From CAIVPM01 sp964477265 (GTDB lineage: Bacteria > Bacteroidota > Bacteroidia > Chitinophagales > Chitinophagaceae), in the NCBI GenBank assembly GCA_964477265.1, contig CAYZDJ010000015.1, forward strand, positions 7,861 to 71,860: a stretch of DNA of 64,000 bases, given 5' to 3'. The notes below the pieces were generated by a model. That model was not told the DNA's origin, did no database searches, and saw nothing but the letters and a program-made list of their open reading frames with translations. The position numbers were made by a program, and so were the translations under genes. Below are positions 33,721 to 43,221 of the stretch, piece by piece (the first letter of the stretch is position 1; every line of letters starts with the position of its first letter).

Positions 33721-36700
33721 TTGAATTCATTAAAAAAAATAACTTTTCTATTTGCGTTACTTGTGTTTACTGCAACACAGGCACAGCAAAGCTTTACCTC
33801 TAATTACAGGAAAAAGAAAATTGTTGCAAATGTTGCTGTAACGATTGATTCATTAAACATCATTCCTGGAAGTTTTAGTATAAAAAATATTGATACCAGT
33901 TTTTATAATATTGATTATTTGAAAGCAAAAATCAGTTGGGAAAAAAAGGTTGCAGTTGATAGCATAGAATTGAGTTATCGTGTGTTTGATTTTAACTTTA
34001 ATAAAGTTTATCAACGTTATAACTATGATAGCATAAAAAACAATTTTATTGCTGAAACACCTGTAAAATATAATACTTCAAGCGAAAATCAATCATCTGT
34101 AATTAATAGCCAATACAATTTTGGAAAGATAAATTATAGTGGAAGCTTTGGTAGAAATATCAGTTTTGGAAATAATCAGGATGCTGTGTTTAATAGTCAG
34201 TTGAATTTGCAAATGAGTGGCATAATTGGCGATAGTATTGAACTTGCAGCAGCTATAACAGATAATAATATTCCTATTCAACCAGATGGAACAACGCAAA
34301 GATTGAATGAGTTTGATAAAATTCTTTTACAATTTAAAAAGAAAAACTGGCAATTAAGTTTGGGCGATATTGATTTAAAGCAAAACCAAAATTACTTTCT
34401 TAATTTTTATAAAAGATTGCAAGGTGTTTCATTAAGTATAGATAAAAAGAATAAAAGCAGATTCAACTTTACTGGTGCTATTGCAAAGGGAAAATTTACA
34501 CGTTATGTTTTTAATGGACAAGAGGGGAATCAAGGTCCATATAAATTGCAAGGTGCCAATAATGAAACATATTTTATTGTGCTTGCAGGAACAGAACGTG
34601 TTTTTATTGATGGTGAATTGATGAAACGTGGTGAGGACTTAGACTATATTATTAACTACAATACTGGCGAAGTTTTGTTTACATCAAGAAGAATGATAAC
34701 GAAGGATAAGCGTATTCAGATTGAATTTGAATATGCTGAAAGAAGTTATTTGAATGGAATGTTTTATGTAAGCAATGAAACTCAAATAAGCAATAAAATT
34801 AAAGTTGCAATAGCTGCATACAGCAATGCAGATGCAAAAAATTCGCCTATCAATCAGCAGTTAGATGTTAACCAAAAACAGTTTTTAGCAGACTTAGGAA
34901 ATAATTATCAAAATGCTTTTTATCATTACGAAACGATAGACAGTTTTTCTACGACAAAAATTTTATATACCAAAAGACCAAGTCCTGTAAGCATTACAGA
35001 CAGTATATATGTTTATAGTACCAATAAAGACAGTGCAAAATATAGTTTGTATTTTACAGAAGTTGGTGCTAACAAAGGAAATTACATTCCATATTTTAAT
35101 GCAGTAAATGGCAAGGTTTATCAGTGGGTTGCACCAGTTAATAATGTGCCTCAAGGTAATTATGAACCAGCACAATTTTTGGTTACACCTAAAAAGCAAC
35201 AAATAATTATTATTGCTACAGAATACCAGATTAATAAAAGAACGTTGCTGAAAACTGATGCAGCATTTAGCAATTATGATGTCAATACATTTTCATCTTT
35301 AAATAAAAATGAGAATAAAGGTTTTGCAGGAAAATTTAGTTTGCAAAAGAGTAATAGTATTAATAAGTCGTTAAACCTAAATTCAACTTTAAGTTACGAA
35401 TATGTTGAGCAAAATTTTAAAACAATTGAAAGGCTTCGTAGCGTTGAATTTACAAGAGATTGGGGATTGCCGATTATTACAAATGCAGCTACAGAGCATT
35501 TGCCAAAACTAAGTTTGGAATTAAGGGATAGGCAAAACAATTTTCTTACTTATACATCTGAAGCATACTTGAGAAGTGATGATTATAAAGGTGCAAGGCA
35601 AAGTATTGTTCACAACCATAACATTAATAATTTTAATATAAAAAATATTGTAAGCTATGTAAGCAATACAACACCAACAACAAAAGGCTTTTTTCTAAAA
35701 CCTTCTGTTGAGGTATCAAAACAATTTAAAACCCTTGCCAACATTACACTTGGCAGCAGTTACAGTTTAGAATATAATAAACAAAATGATAAAGCAACTG
35801 ATACTTTATTGCCAGCAAGCTTTGCATTTGAAACGATTAGTGGCTTTATAAAAAGCAATCAATTAAAGAGTAATAAATGGACGCTGACTTACTTTACAAG
35901 AACAGATAAATTACCTTTTCAAAATGCAATGACGCAAATTGACAGAAGCAATAATTATAGTTTTAATGCAGAACTTTTGAAGAATGCAAATCATCAGGTG
36001 AAGTTTAATATTACTTATCGTGAGTTAACAGTTCGAAATAATAATCTCACCAACCTTAAGCCAGACAATAGTTTGCTGGGAAGAGTTGAATATAATATTA
36101 ATGAATGGAATGGTTTTGTGAATGGTTTTGTTTTATATGAATTAGGTGCAGGCCAGGAACAAAAAAGAGATTTTAGTTATTATGAAGTTCCTGCTGGTCG
36201 TGGTCAATATACCTGGAATGATTATAATAATGATGGCGTGGCACAGCTTAATGAATTTGAATTGGCACTGTTTGCAGATCAGGCGAAATACATTAGAATA
36301 TTTACACCAACCAATCAGTTTATTAAAGCAAATTATACAACATTTAATTATAGCTTAAACCTTACACCACAAAGGATAGCAGCAAGAATAAAGAGTGATA
36401 ATTTCAAGACAATCATTTCAAAATTCATCTTCATTTCATCTTTACAAACAAATAGAAAAATAGTAAGTAATGGTAGTATAAAATTTAATCCTTTTGAAAA
36501 AAATGTTGATGATACTTCATTAATAAATCTTACAAATATTTTTAGCAATACTTTATCGTTTAACAGAAACAGTGTAAAATGGGGTATTGATATAAGTAAT
36601 ACAAATAATACAAACAAAGCATTGCTGACTTATGGTTTGGAAAGCAGGCAATTGATTGACTGGACTATACGAAGCAGGATAAATTTTAAACGAGAATATT

Positions 36701-37176
36701 CAATTGAACTGGTGAACAAGTGGGGCACAAATCAATTATCTACGCCATCTTTCAATAACAGAAATTATGATATAGCTAACCTGAGCATTGAGCCAAAATT
36801 TATTTATACTTATTTGTCAAAATATAGAATTCAAACTTCATATCAATATCTTACAAAGCAAAACAGCATTGAGTTTGGTGGTGAGCAGGTAACAACAAAA
36901 TCTTTAATTATTGATACAAAATACAATGCTATACAAAGTGGTAGCATTACAGCAAAATTTACTTATAGCAATATAAATTTCACAGGCACAAATAATACAA
37001 CCATAAGTTATATTATGCTTGATGGATTACAATCTGGCAAAAACTATTTATGGAATATTGATTTTACAAAAAGGCTTAATAACAACTTTGAAATAAGCTT
37101 TAGCTATGAAGGACGCAAGGCTGGAGAAAGCAGAACAGTTAATATTGGCAGGGCAAGTGTAAGAGCAATACTTTAG
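33721..37176 (+). CDS. Large exported outer-membrane beta-barrel protein with SprA-like segment
   Basis: 1151 aa. A signal peptide (LFALLVFTATQAQ) is followed by a short beta-rich region and then strand after amphipathic strand to the C-terminus (RTVNIGRASVRAIL). Residues about 265-345 contain EGNQGPYKLQGANNE, LAGTERVFIDGELMKRGEDL and YNTGEVLF. This combination recalls the linker regions of the SprA/Sov translocon family and other giant Bacteroidota barrels. The protein is about half the length of SprA, so it is not SprA. The start is TTG; there is no ATG near. Role unknown. Confidence 0.72.
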   Translation: MNSLKKITFLFALLVFTATQAQQSFTSNYRKKKIVANVAVTIDSLNIIPGSFSIKNIDTSFYNIDYLKAKISWEKKVAVDSIELSYRVFDFNFNKVYQRYNYDSIKNNFIAETPVKYNTSSENQSSVINSQYNFGKINYSGSFGRNISFGNNQDAVFNSQLNLQMSGIIGDSIELAAAITDNNIPIQPDGTTQRLNEFDKILLQFKKKNWQLSLGDIDLKQNQNYFLNFYKRLQGVSLSIDKKNKSRFNFTGAIAKGKFTRYVFNGQEGNQGPYKLQGANNETYFIVLAGTERVFIDGELMKRGEDLDYIINYNTGEVLFTSRRMITKDKRIQIEFEYAERSYLNGMFYVSNETQISNKIKVAIAAYSNADAKNSPINQQLDVNQKQFLADLGNNYQNAFYHYETIDSFSTTKILYTKRPSPVSITDSIYVYSTNKDSAKYSLYFTEVGANKGNYIPYFNAVNGKVYQWVAPVNNVPQGNYEPAQFLVTPKKQQIIIIATEYQINKRTLLKTDAAFSNYDVNTFSSLNKNENKGFAGKFSLQKSNSINKSLNLNSTLSYEYVEQNFKTIERLRSVEFTRDWGLPIITNAATEHLPKLSLELRDRQNNFLTYTSEAYLRSDDYKGARQSIVHNHNINNFNIKNIVSYVSNTTPTTKGFFLKPSVEVSKQFKTLANITLGSSYSLEYNKQNDKATDTLLPASFAFETISGFIKSNQLKSNKWTLTYFTRTDKLPFQNAMTQIDRSNNYSFNAELLKNANHQVKFNITYRELTVRNNNLTNLKPDNSLLGRVEYNINEWNGFVNGFVLYELGAGQEQKRDFSYYEVPAGRGQYTWNDYNNDGVAQLNEFELALFADQAKYIRIFTPTNQFIKANYTTFNYSLNLTPQRIAARIKSDNFKTIISKFIFISSLQTNRKIVSNGSIKFNPFEKNVDDTSLINLTNIFSNTLSFNRNSVKWGIDISNTNNTNKALLTYGLESRQLIDWTIRSRINFKREYSIELVNKWGTNQLSTPSFNNRNYDIANLSIEPKFIYTYLSKYRIQTSYQYLTKQNSIEFGGEQVTTKSLIIDTKYNAIQSGSITAKFTYSNINFTGTNNTTISYIMLDGLQSGKNYLWNIDFTKRLNNNFEISFSYEGRKAGESRTVNIGRASVRAIL

Positions 37177-37252
37177 TTAGAATTTCCAGTAGTAGTAAAT
37201 CTTTTAATAAGCCATAAACTGTTTGTAATTTTCATTTTCTCAACTTTGCAAC

Positions 37253-38140
37253 GTGGAAAGAAAACTATTTATAAAATCATTAGCAGCATTACTGCCTTTT
37301 ATATCAACAAAAATGAACTTAAAAGATTTGCATAGTTTAACAACTGTTTTGCCGGCAACACAAAAAATGCCTGTTCTGTTTTTAGGACACGGCAGCCCTA
37401 TGAATGCAATAGAAGACAATGAGTTTGTACAAGGCTGGAAAACTGTTGCCAAAACGTTACCTAAACCAAATGCTATTTTATGTGTATCTGCACATTGGGA
37501 AACAAAGGGAACAAAAGTTACTGCAATGGAACAGCCCAGAACCATTCACGATTTTGGTGGTTTCCCTAAAGAGCTTTTTGAAGTGAAATATCCTGCAAAA
37601 GGAAGTCCATCATTTGCCAGTGAAACAAAAAAAATAATTACAAAAACTGAAGTTGAACTTGACCAGCAATGGGGCTTAGACCACGGTTGCTGGAGTGTTG
37701 TAAAACATTTGTATCCAGAAGCAGATGTGCCAGTTTTTCAAATGAGTTTGGACTATATGCAAACACCACAATACCATTATGACTTAGCTAAACAACTTGC
37801 AGCATTAAGAGAAAAAGGAGTATTGATTGTTGGCAGTGGCAACATAGTTCATAATTTAAGAATGATTGCATGGGATAAAATGAAGGAACCAAATTATGCT
37901 TACGATTGGGCGATAGAAGCCAATGACAAAATGAAAAAATTTATTACAGAAAACAACCATAAAGACTTGATAAATTATTCTTCGCAAGGCAAAGCATTTG
38001 AATTGGCAATACCAAGCCCAGACCATTATTTGCCATTGCTTTATACACTTGCTTTAAAAGAAGAAAATGAAACAGTAAGTTTATTTAACGATAAAGCAGT
38101 AATGGGAAGTTTAACAATGACAAGTTTAAAAATTGGATAA
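37253..38140 (+). CDS. ygiD: 4,5-DOPA extradiol dioxygenase-like protein (LigB/YgiD family)
   Basis: 295 aa. The family block VLFLGHGSPMNAIEDNEF carries the first metal His. The segment VSAHWETKGTKVTAME holds the second His, and HDFGGFPKELFEVKYPAKGS follows. LDHGCWSVVKHLYPEADVPV and SGNIVHNLR complete the pattern. Such enzymes are non-haem Fe or Zn proteins that open catechol rings; the natural substrate in most bacteria is unknown. The start is a GTG that yields the usual short basic N-terminal extension, MERKLFIKSLAALLP. It stands alone upstream of rpsP. Confidence 0.88.
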   Translation: MERKLFIKSLAALLPFISTKMNLKDLHSLTTVLPATQKMPVLFLGHGSPMNAIEDNEFVQGWKTVAKTLPKPNAILCVSAHWETKGTKVTAMEQPRTIHDFGGFPKELFEVKYPAKGSPSFASETKKIITKTEVELDQQWGLDHGCWSVVKHLYPEADVPVFQMSLDYMQTPQYHYDLAKQLAALREKGVLIVGSGNIVHNLRMIAWDKMKEPNYAYDWAIEANDKMKKFITENNHKDLINYSSQGKAFELAIPSPDHYLPLLYTLALKEENETVSLFNDKAVMGSLTMTSLKIG

Positions 38141-38146
38141 TTTTCT

Positions 38147-38170
38147 CCAAAAAATAATTTCATTTTTTGG
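38147..38170 (+). terminator. Possible weak terminator after ygiD
   Basis: Nine-bp stem CCAAAAAAT / ATTTTTTGG with a 6-base loop, 6 bases after the stop codon. A GC-poor stem and short T tract make it weak. Confidence 0.35.
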
Positions 38171-38196
38171 AAATTTAAAAGCACTGTATATATTCG
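38166..38196 (+). promoter_or_regulatory. Candidate Bacteroidota sigma promoter of rpsP
   Basis: TTTG at 38166-38169 and TATATTCG at 38189-38196 are separated by 19 bases, the spacing and motifs of the -33 TTTG / -7 TAnnTTTG promoter (one mismatch). The rpsP ATG follows 39 bases later. Confidence 0.5.
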
Positions 38197-38235
38197 CACC
38201 TCATTTATTTATTCACGCCTAAAATTTCTATTTAC

Positions 38236-38721
38236 ATGGCAACAAAAATTCGTCTCCAAAGACACGGAAGTAAAAAACGTCCATTCTACTTTATAGTAGT
38301 AGCAGACGCAAGAGCACCAAGAGATGGTAAGTTCATCCAAAAGTTAGGAACTTACAATCCATTAACAGTTCCTGCAACTATTCAGCTTGATCGTCAAAAA
38401 GCACTTGAATGGTTAAACAAAGGGGCTCAGCCTACAGACACAGTTCACAGAATTTTATCATTTAAAGGTGTATTGTATTTAAAACATCTTTTACGTGGTG
38501 TTAAACTTGGCTTGTTTGATGATGCAACTGCTATGACTAAATTTCAAACATGGCATACCGAGCATGAAGCAAACATTGAACGCAGAAATGCAGATCATAA
38601 AAAAGCTAAGCATGCAAAAAGACAAATGCCAATTGTAAAAAAAGTTGAAGCTAAAGTTGAAGAAGCACCTCAAGTAGAAGAAACTTCTACAGATGCTGCT
38701 GAAACTGCTACTGAAGCATAG
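38236..38721 (+). CDS. rpsP: 30S ribosomal protein S16
   Basis: 161 aa. The canonical bS16 fold covers residues 1-85: KIRLQRHGSKKRPFYFIVVA, the DARAPRDGKFIQKLGTYNP block, and WLNKGAQPTDTVHRIL. A basic then acidic tail follows (KVEEAPQVEETSTDAAE), a length extension usual in Bacteroidota compared with the 80-90 aa of E. coli. In many bacteria rpsP leads the rimM-trmD operon; here it is alone, with a promoter before it and a terminator after. Confidence 0.96.
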   Translation: MATKIRLQRHGSKKRPFYFIVVADARAPRDGKFIQKLGTYNPLTVPATIQLDRQKALEWLNKGAQPTDTVHRILSFKGVLYLKHLLRGVKLGLFDDATAMTKFQTWHTEHEANIERRNADHKKAKHAKRQMPIVKKVEAKVEEAPQVEETSTDAAETATEA

Positions 38722-38741
38722 TTTTTACTGCACAAAATATT

Positions 38742-38767
38742 AAAGCCCTGCATTGCAGGGCTTTTTT
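38742..38767 (+). terminator. Intrinsic terminator of rpsP
   Basis: Stem AGCCCTGC / GCAGGGCT with a 3-base loop followed by TTTTTG, 20 bases after the stop codon. Confidence 0.85.
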
Positions 38768-38782
38768 GTTGATTTTTTTTAT

Positions 38783-38868
38783 CACATAGGTACAATAGAC
38801 ACATAGAAAAGTGATTGTGGAAAATAGACATTATTTAAAACTATGTTCCTATGTATCTAGATGGTTTT
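38783..38868 (+). repeat. CACATAG / CTATGTTCCTATGT inverted tract
   Basis: ATAGGTACAATAGACACATAG at the left and CTATGTTCCTATGTATCTAG at the right are near-complements 50 bases apart, so the whole gap can fold back. Confidence 0.45.
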
Positions 38869-38884
38869 AAAATTAACCTATTTT

Positions 38885-40678
38885 TTAAACCACCATCATT
38901 TTCTTTCTTTCGCCAATTTGTTGTCTCCACATTGCATAATACAAGCCTTTGTCATCAATCAATTGCTGATGACTACCAGTTTCTACAATTTTACCTTGTT
39001 CTAAAACATAAATTCTATCAGCATGCATTATAGTACTTAGTCTGTGTGCAATTAAAACTGTTATTTGATTTTTTTGAGATGAAATCTGTCTTATAGTATT
39101 TGTAATTGCTTCTTCTGTTATACTGTCTAATGCACTTGTTGCCTCATCAAAAATTAATAATTTTGGTTGACGCAATAAAGAACGTGCAATAGAAATTCTT
39201 TGTTTTTCTCCACCACTTAATTTTAAACCTCCTTCGCCAATAACAGTTTCAATGCCCTTATCTGCACGACTTAACAAGCTGTCGCAACTTGCTTTCTGCA
39301 AAGCATCTTTCAATTCTGTTTCAGTTGCATTTGGGTTAACAAATAATAAATTTTCTTTAATAGTTCCTGCAAACAAATTAGTGTCCTGAGTTACAAAACC
39401 TATTTGTGTCCTTAACTCATCAAAATCCATTTCATTGCCATTAACATTGTTGTAATCAATATGTCCTTCTTGTGGGCGATATAAACCAACAAGCAGTTTT
39501 ACCAATGTACTTTTTCCACTACCACTTGGTCCAACAAATGCAATAGTTTCGCCTTGTTGCACACTAAAATTAATGTCATCAAGAGCTTTGTATTGTGCAG
39601 TTTGATGCTTAAAACCTATGTTATTGAAACTCAAACTTTCGATAATGCCAATATGCTTTGGTGATAAGGGTTTAGGTTCAGCATCTTTTTTCATTACTTT
39701 ATCAAAATTTTCAAGCGATGCTTGTGCTTCTCTATAACTTAAAATGATATTTCCAATTTCCTGCATTGGCCCAAAAATGAAAAAGCCATAAAATAACAAA
39801 CTCATATATTGACCTGGTGTAATATGATTTCCATAAATCAAAATCAATAAGGTAAGTGTAATCATTTGCCTTAATGTATTAACCATTGTGCCTTGTATAA
39901 AACTTAGTGTTCGCAGGCTTTTTACTTTTTTTAATTCAAGACCAAGAATTTTAAAAGTGTTATTGTTTAGTCGTTTTACTTCTTCGTTGGTAATACCTAA
40001 ACTTTTTACAAGCTCAATGTTTCTAAGGCTTTCAGTAGTTGAGCCTGCAAGTGCAGTTGTTTCTCCAACAATCTTTTTTTGTATAATTTTTATTTTTTTG
40101 CTTAATAAACTAGTTACAAAAGCAATTAATAAACTACCACCCAAATACACAGGTATTACACTCCAATGAAGTTTGAAAGCATAAACACTAACAAATACAA
40201 CACTTACCACAATAGCAAAAAATACATTAATAAAATATCCAATAAACTTTTCACAATCTGTTCTCACTTTTGTAAGTATCGATAGAGTTTCGCCACTGCG
40301 TTGGTCTTCAAATTCCTGATAGGGTAGCAGCATTGAATGTTGCAAGCCATCTGTAAAAATTTTAGCACCAAATTTTTGAATGATAACATTTACCATATAA
40401 TCCTGAAACGCTTTGGCAATACGGCTTATCATAGCTGTTCCAATAAGCAATCCAATATAATAAGCTGCACCATGCTGTGTTTCGCTACCCCATAAAAAAA
40501 TCGATAAAGTTCTTTCAGTATTAGCATTTATTCCTTTTGGGTGAGTAATCAAATCATCAAACATCCAACCTGCAATCATTGGGTCGAACAAAGAAAAAAC
40601 CTGATTGAAGCCAGCAAGCAGCAATGCTATCAATACTAAGTTTTTATATGGCTTTAAGTAATGTAAAAGAATTTTCAT
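38885..40678 (-). CDS. ABC transporter, fused permease and ATP-binding protein (exporter type)
   Basis: 597 aa from the ATG at 40678; nine more codons upstream are open but the LLHYLKPYKN start is the usual one. The N-terminal ~320 residues form six membrane helices with the type IV exporter fold. The nucleotide-binding domain shows Walker A GPSGSGKST, Q-loop FVTQDT, signature LSGGEKQR, Walker B LLIFDEATSALD, and the H-loop IAHRLST. It is a half-transporter that dimerises in the inner membrane, MsbA-like. The substrate (lipid, drug or peptide) is unknown. Confidence 0.92.
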   Translation of the reverse strand: MKILLHYLKPYKNLVLIALLLAGFNQVFSLFDPMIAGWMFDDLITHPKGINANTERTLSIFLWGSETQHGAAYYIGLLIGTAMISRIAKAFQDYMVNVIIQKFGAKIFTDGLQHSMLLPYQEFEDQRSGETLSILTKVRTDCEKFIGYFINVFFAIVVSVVFVSVYAFKLHWSVIPVYLGGSLLIAFVTSLLSKKIKIIQKKIVGETTALAGSTTESLRNIELVKSLGITNEEVKRLNNNTFKILGLELKKVKSLRTLSFIQGTMVNTLRQMITLTLLILIYGNHITPGQYMSLLFYGFFIFGPMQEIGNIILSYREAQASLENFDKVMKKDAEPKPLSPKHIGIIESLSFNNIGFKHQTAQYKALDDINFSVQQGETIAFVGPSGSGKSTLVKLLVGLYRPQEGHIDYNNVNGNEMDFDELRTQIGFVTQDTNLFAGTIKENLLFVNPNATETELKDALQKASCDSLLSRADKGIETVIGEGGLKLSGGEKQRISIARSLLRQPKLLIFDEATSALDSITEEAITNTIRQISSQKNQITVLIAHRLSTIMHADRIYVLEQGKIVETGSHQQLIDDKGLYYAMWRQQIGERKKMMVV

Positions 40679-40760
40679 ACAACAAAATAAAAGGCAATGC
40701 AGCAATGTTTATTGAATAACAGTAATCTTGCAAAATCTTTTTCTAAAATAGACAGCAATA

Positions 40761-41678
40761 ATGATTGAAAATAATTTGCCACTTGTGTCGATTGCAATGG
40801 CAACATATAATGGTGAGAAGTTTTTGAAAGAACAGATTGATTCCTTATTACATCAATCATATAAAAATATTGAAATTATTATAGTTGATGATTGTTCAAA
40901 AGATAATACTGTAAACATTGTTAAAGAATATCAACAACAACATGGCAATATAAAATTATTTATAAATGAAAAGAATGTTGGTGTAAGCAAAACATTTGAA
41001 AAAGCTATTTCAAATTCAAATGGTGAGTTTATTGCCTTATGTGACCAGGATGATATTTGGATGCCTGAAAAGATTGAAACTTTAGTAAAAGCTGTTGGCA
41101 AAGAAGACGCGTATTATTCAAATTCATTATTGGTGGATGAAGCTGGAAACTCTATGAACATTGAGTTTAAGAGTATAATGAAAATGCAATCTTATTATTC
41201 TGGGGCTCCATTTTTATTAAGCAATTGCGTGCCTGGTCATACTATTTTGGTTAAAACAAAATTTGTTAAAACATTACTTCCTATTCCTGCAAATACCCTT
41301 TTTGATTTATGGATTGGTTTTGCAGCAGCAGCTACAAATGGAATAAAGTTTATTGATAAAATTTTGGTGCATTACAGGCAACATAGTAGCAATGCAGTTG
41401 GCACAAGAAAATCATCTAACAAAAAGAAAAAAAGAACCACGCAAGAAGAGTTTGAATTTAAAAGAAATGAGTTGAAAATTTTAGCAACCTGCCCAATTAA
41501 AAATGAAGAAACGAAACACATTAATGCTTTAATGATAAAATATTTTCACAGGCGATGGAGTTTTGCACGAAGTGCTTTTTTCTTTAAAAACTTTAGTAAA
41601 ATACTGGCAAGTAAAAACAAGCCAGGTTATCGTAAATTTTTTTACTGTATTAAAATGTTTTTTAAACCTAATTTTTAA
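40761..41678 (+). CDS. Glycosyltransferase family 2
   Basis: 305 aa. GT-A fold start VSIAMATYNGEKFLKEQIDSL and EIIIVDDCSKDNT. The nucleotide-sugar/metal motif is LCDQDDIW (a D-x-D), followed by the VPGHTILV segment. Inverting GT2 enzymes add a sugar to a polysaccharide or glycolipid at the inner membrane's cytoplasmic face. Its 3' end overlaps the convergent toxin gene by 4 bp. The neighbouring glycosyltransferase and methyltransferase on the opposite strand suggest a small surface-glycan cluster. Confidence 0.9.
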   Translation: MIENNLPLVSIAMATYNGEKFLKEQIDSLLHQSYKNIEIIIVDDCSKDNTVNIVKEYQQQHGNIKLFINEKNVGVSKTFEKAISNSNGEFIALCDQDDIWMPEKIETLVKAVGKEDAYYSNSLLVDEAGNSMNIEFKSIMKMQSYYSGAPFLLSNCVPGHTILVKTKFVKTLLPIPANTLFDLWIGFAAAATNGIKFIDKILVHYRQHSSNAVGTRKSSNKKKKRTTQEEFEFKRNELKILATCPIKNEETKHINALMIKYFHRRWSFARSAFFFKNFSKILASKNKPGYRKFFYCIKMFFKPNF

Positions 41679-41974
41679 AACTTGTGTTCTAAACTTTTAG
41701 GGTCTTGCCTTGCATCCCAAATTGATAAAATGAGAATTGAATCTTGTTCTATTTTGTAGAATATTAAATAGTCCCTAACTAAAAATCTTCTAACATTATT
41801 ATGGTCTGTTAGCCTGCCAATTTCAGGAAAATCTTTAATGATGTTAACAGCATCAGCAAACAATTTATTCAACTTTTTGCTGTAAGTTTTTGATTTATTT
41901 CTATAAACCCAATATTCAAGAATTTGAATTTTTTCGTTACTTGCTAATGAAGACCAAATTACTCGTTTAGCCAT
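41675..41974 (-). CDS. RelE/ParE-family toxin (second pair)
   Basis: 99 aa. The pattern VIWSSLASNEKIQILEYWVYR, then KDFPEIGRLTD, then RRFLVRDYLIFYKIE is that of ParE/RelE toxins, with the C-terminal IWDARQDPKSL. It overlaps the antitoxin gene by 16 bases. Unlike ParDE at 24 kb, this pair is not flanked by the attC-like repeats. Confidence 0.88.
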   Translation of the reverse strand: MAKRVIWSSLASNEKIQILEYWVYRNKSKTYSKKLNKLFADAVNIIKDFPEIGRLTDHNNVRRFLVRDYLIFYKIEQDSILILSIWDARQDPKSLEHKF

Positions 41975-42195
41975 TTATCAATTTTTAAATTCAAATCTTC
42001 ATCAGTAATGAAATCGCCATTTTCAATCTGTTTCAACGATTGATTAATTATAGCTTTTTGATTTTCATTTAAAACCAAAATATCTTGATTGTTATGTTCA
42101 AGTTCAAGCAGCCTATTTATTTCTTCAAGCAAATAATCACTTTCGGTTGCAAGAAGTTTTTCGACAACTTGTTTTTTAAAAACTGTAGATGCCAT
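41959..42195 (-). CDS. Antitoxin component of the second type II toxin-antitoxin pair
   Basis: 78 aa, acidic, mostly helical. The N-terminus lacks a clear ribbon-helix-helix. The segment QIENGDFITDEDLNLKIDKWL at the C-terminus is typical of small RelB/ParD-like antitoxins that precede ParE genes in Bacteroidota. Identification rests largely on its coupling to the toxin. Confidence 0.75.
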   Translation of the reverse strand: MASTVFKKQVVEKLLATESDYLLEEINRLLELEHNNQDILVLNENQKAIINQSLKQIENGDFITDEDLNLKIDKWLNE

Positions 42196-42245
42196 TGTAA
42201 ATTATTTTGGTTAAAGTTATACTTTTTTATTTGACTTAAAACTAT

Positions 42246-43217
42246 CTATTTTTTGCTTAAATAAATACAAGCCATATCGCCATTATTCTTTTTGTTTTCC
42301 TCAACAATAATTTTTCTCAATCGCAATATTTCTTCTCTTGAAAAATGGCTGTTTTTATTATCGATTAAATGGCTTTTTTTATCATGTAATGGAATACCCA
42401 TTTTATATTGCTCGCTGCACCACAACACATATTCAGAGCTATCGTAATAAAACTTATCAATTGCAAAGCCAGCAGCAGTGCACATTTGCTTCAAGCCATT
42501 TTCTGTTGGTATAAAAATATGTCTTGGTGCATCTAAGCCACACCAAAATTCTTTATAAGTTTTATAGCCATAATTGCCCATTATTGGCACACGAATTAAT
42601 GCTCTGCCACCTTTGTTTAAAAGGCTATAAACTTTTGCTAAAACTTGTTGAGGATTTAATGTATGTTCTAATGAATGATGCATCATTATTACATCAAACT
42701 TACCTTCCATTTCAAACAAATCTTTTTTCAAAATCTTAATGTTGCCATAGTCTTTACTTTCATTAATAAAAGGGTCTATGCCTGTAAGATTTGTAAAGCC
42801 CAATTTTTGCAAGCGAGATAATAAACTGCCATTGCCAGTACCAACATCAAGTATAGAAGAATTGTATTGGCTTTTGGTGTATTTAACCCAATCATAAATT
42901 TCATTTGGCTTATAGCCAATGCTTAATAAGTATCCTAAAACAGGCTGCTTACCAAACAATAAATAATCGGTTTTTATTTTTCTTAATACATCTTTTTTAT
43001 TGCTGAAATCTATTTCTAAATTGAAAGAATAATAATCTTCATTTGGATAATATTTTCCTAAATTTTCAGGTACATCAACAATTTGTAAGCTACTACAATT
43101 ACTACAAAACTGATATGTGAATTTTTCTTTTAACCCAAGCTGCAATTCTTGTAACTCAATGGTGTCAGGCGTTTGATTATGATGATTGCAAACTAAGCAA
43201 GCTTTTGTTTGAGACAT
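42246..43217 (-). CDS. Class I SAM-dependent methyltransferase with N-terminal zinc knuckle
   Basis: 323 aa. N-terminal CLVCNHH and a later CSNCSSLQI supply four Cys for a zinc site. SAM motif ILDVGTGNGSLLSRL; then MMHHSLEHTLNP. The EFWCGLDAPRHIF block and the SEQYKMG segment are shared with the methyltransferase at 7978-8877. The gene lies 4 bases after the adjoining glycosyltransferase gene, so the two probably form an operon for a methylated glycan. Confidence 0.85.
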   Translation of the reverse strand: MSQTKACLVCNHHNQTPDTIELQELQLGLKEKFTYQFCSNCSSLQIVDVPENLGKYYPNEDYYSFNLEIDFSNKKDVLRKIKTDYLLFGKQPVLGYLLSIGYKPNEIYDWVKYTKSQYNSSILDVGTGNGSLLSRLQKLGFTNLTGIDPFINESKDYGNIKILKKDLFEMEGKFDVIMMHHSLEHTLNPQQVLAKVYSLLNKGGRALIRVPIMGNYGYKTYKEFWCGLDAPRHIFIPTENGLKQMCTAAGFAIDKFYYDSSEYVLWCSEQYKMGIPLHDKKSHLIDNKNSHFSREEILRLRKIIVEENKKNNGDMACIYLSKK

Positions 43218-43221
43218 AAAA

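Noticed and set aside
33721..37176. SprA, the T9SS translocon
   Set aside because: The protein is only 1151 aa, about half the length of SprA, and lacks most of its conserved domains.
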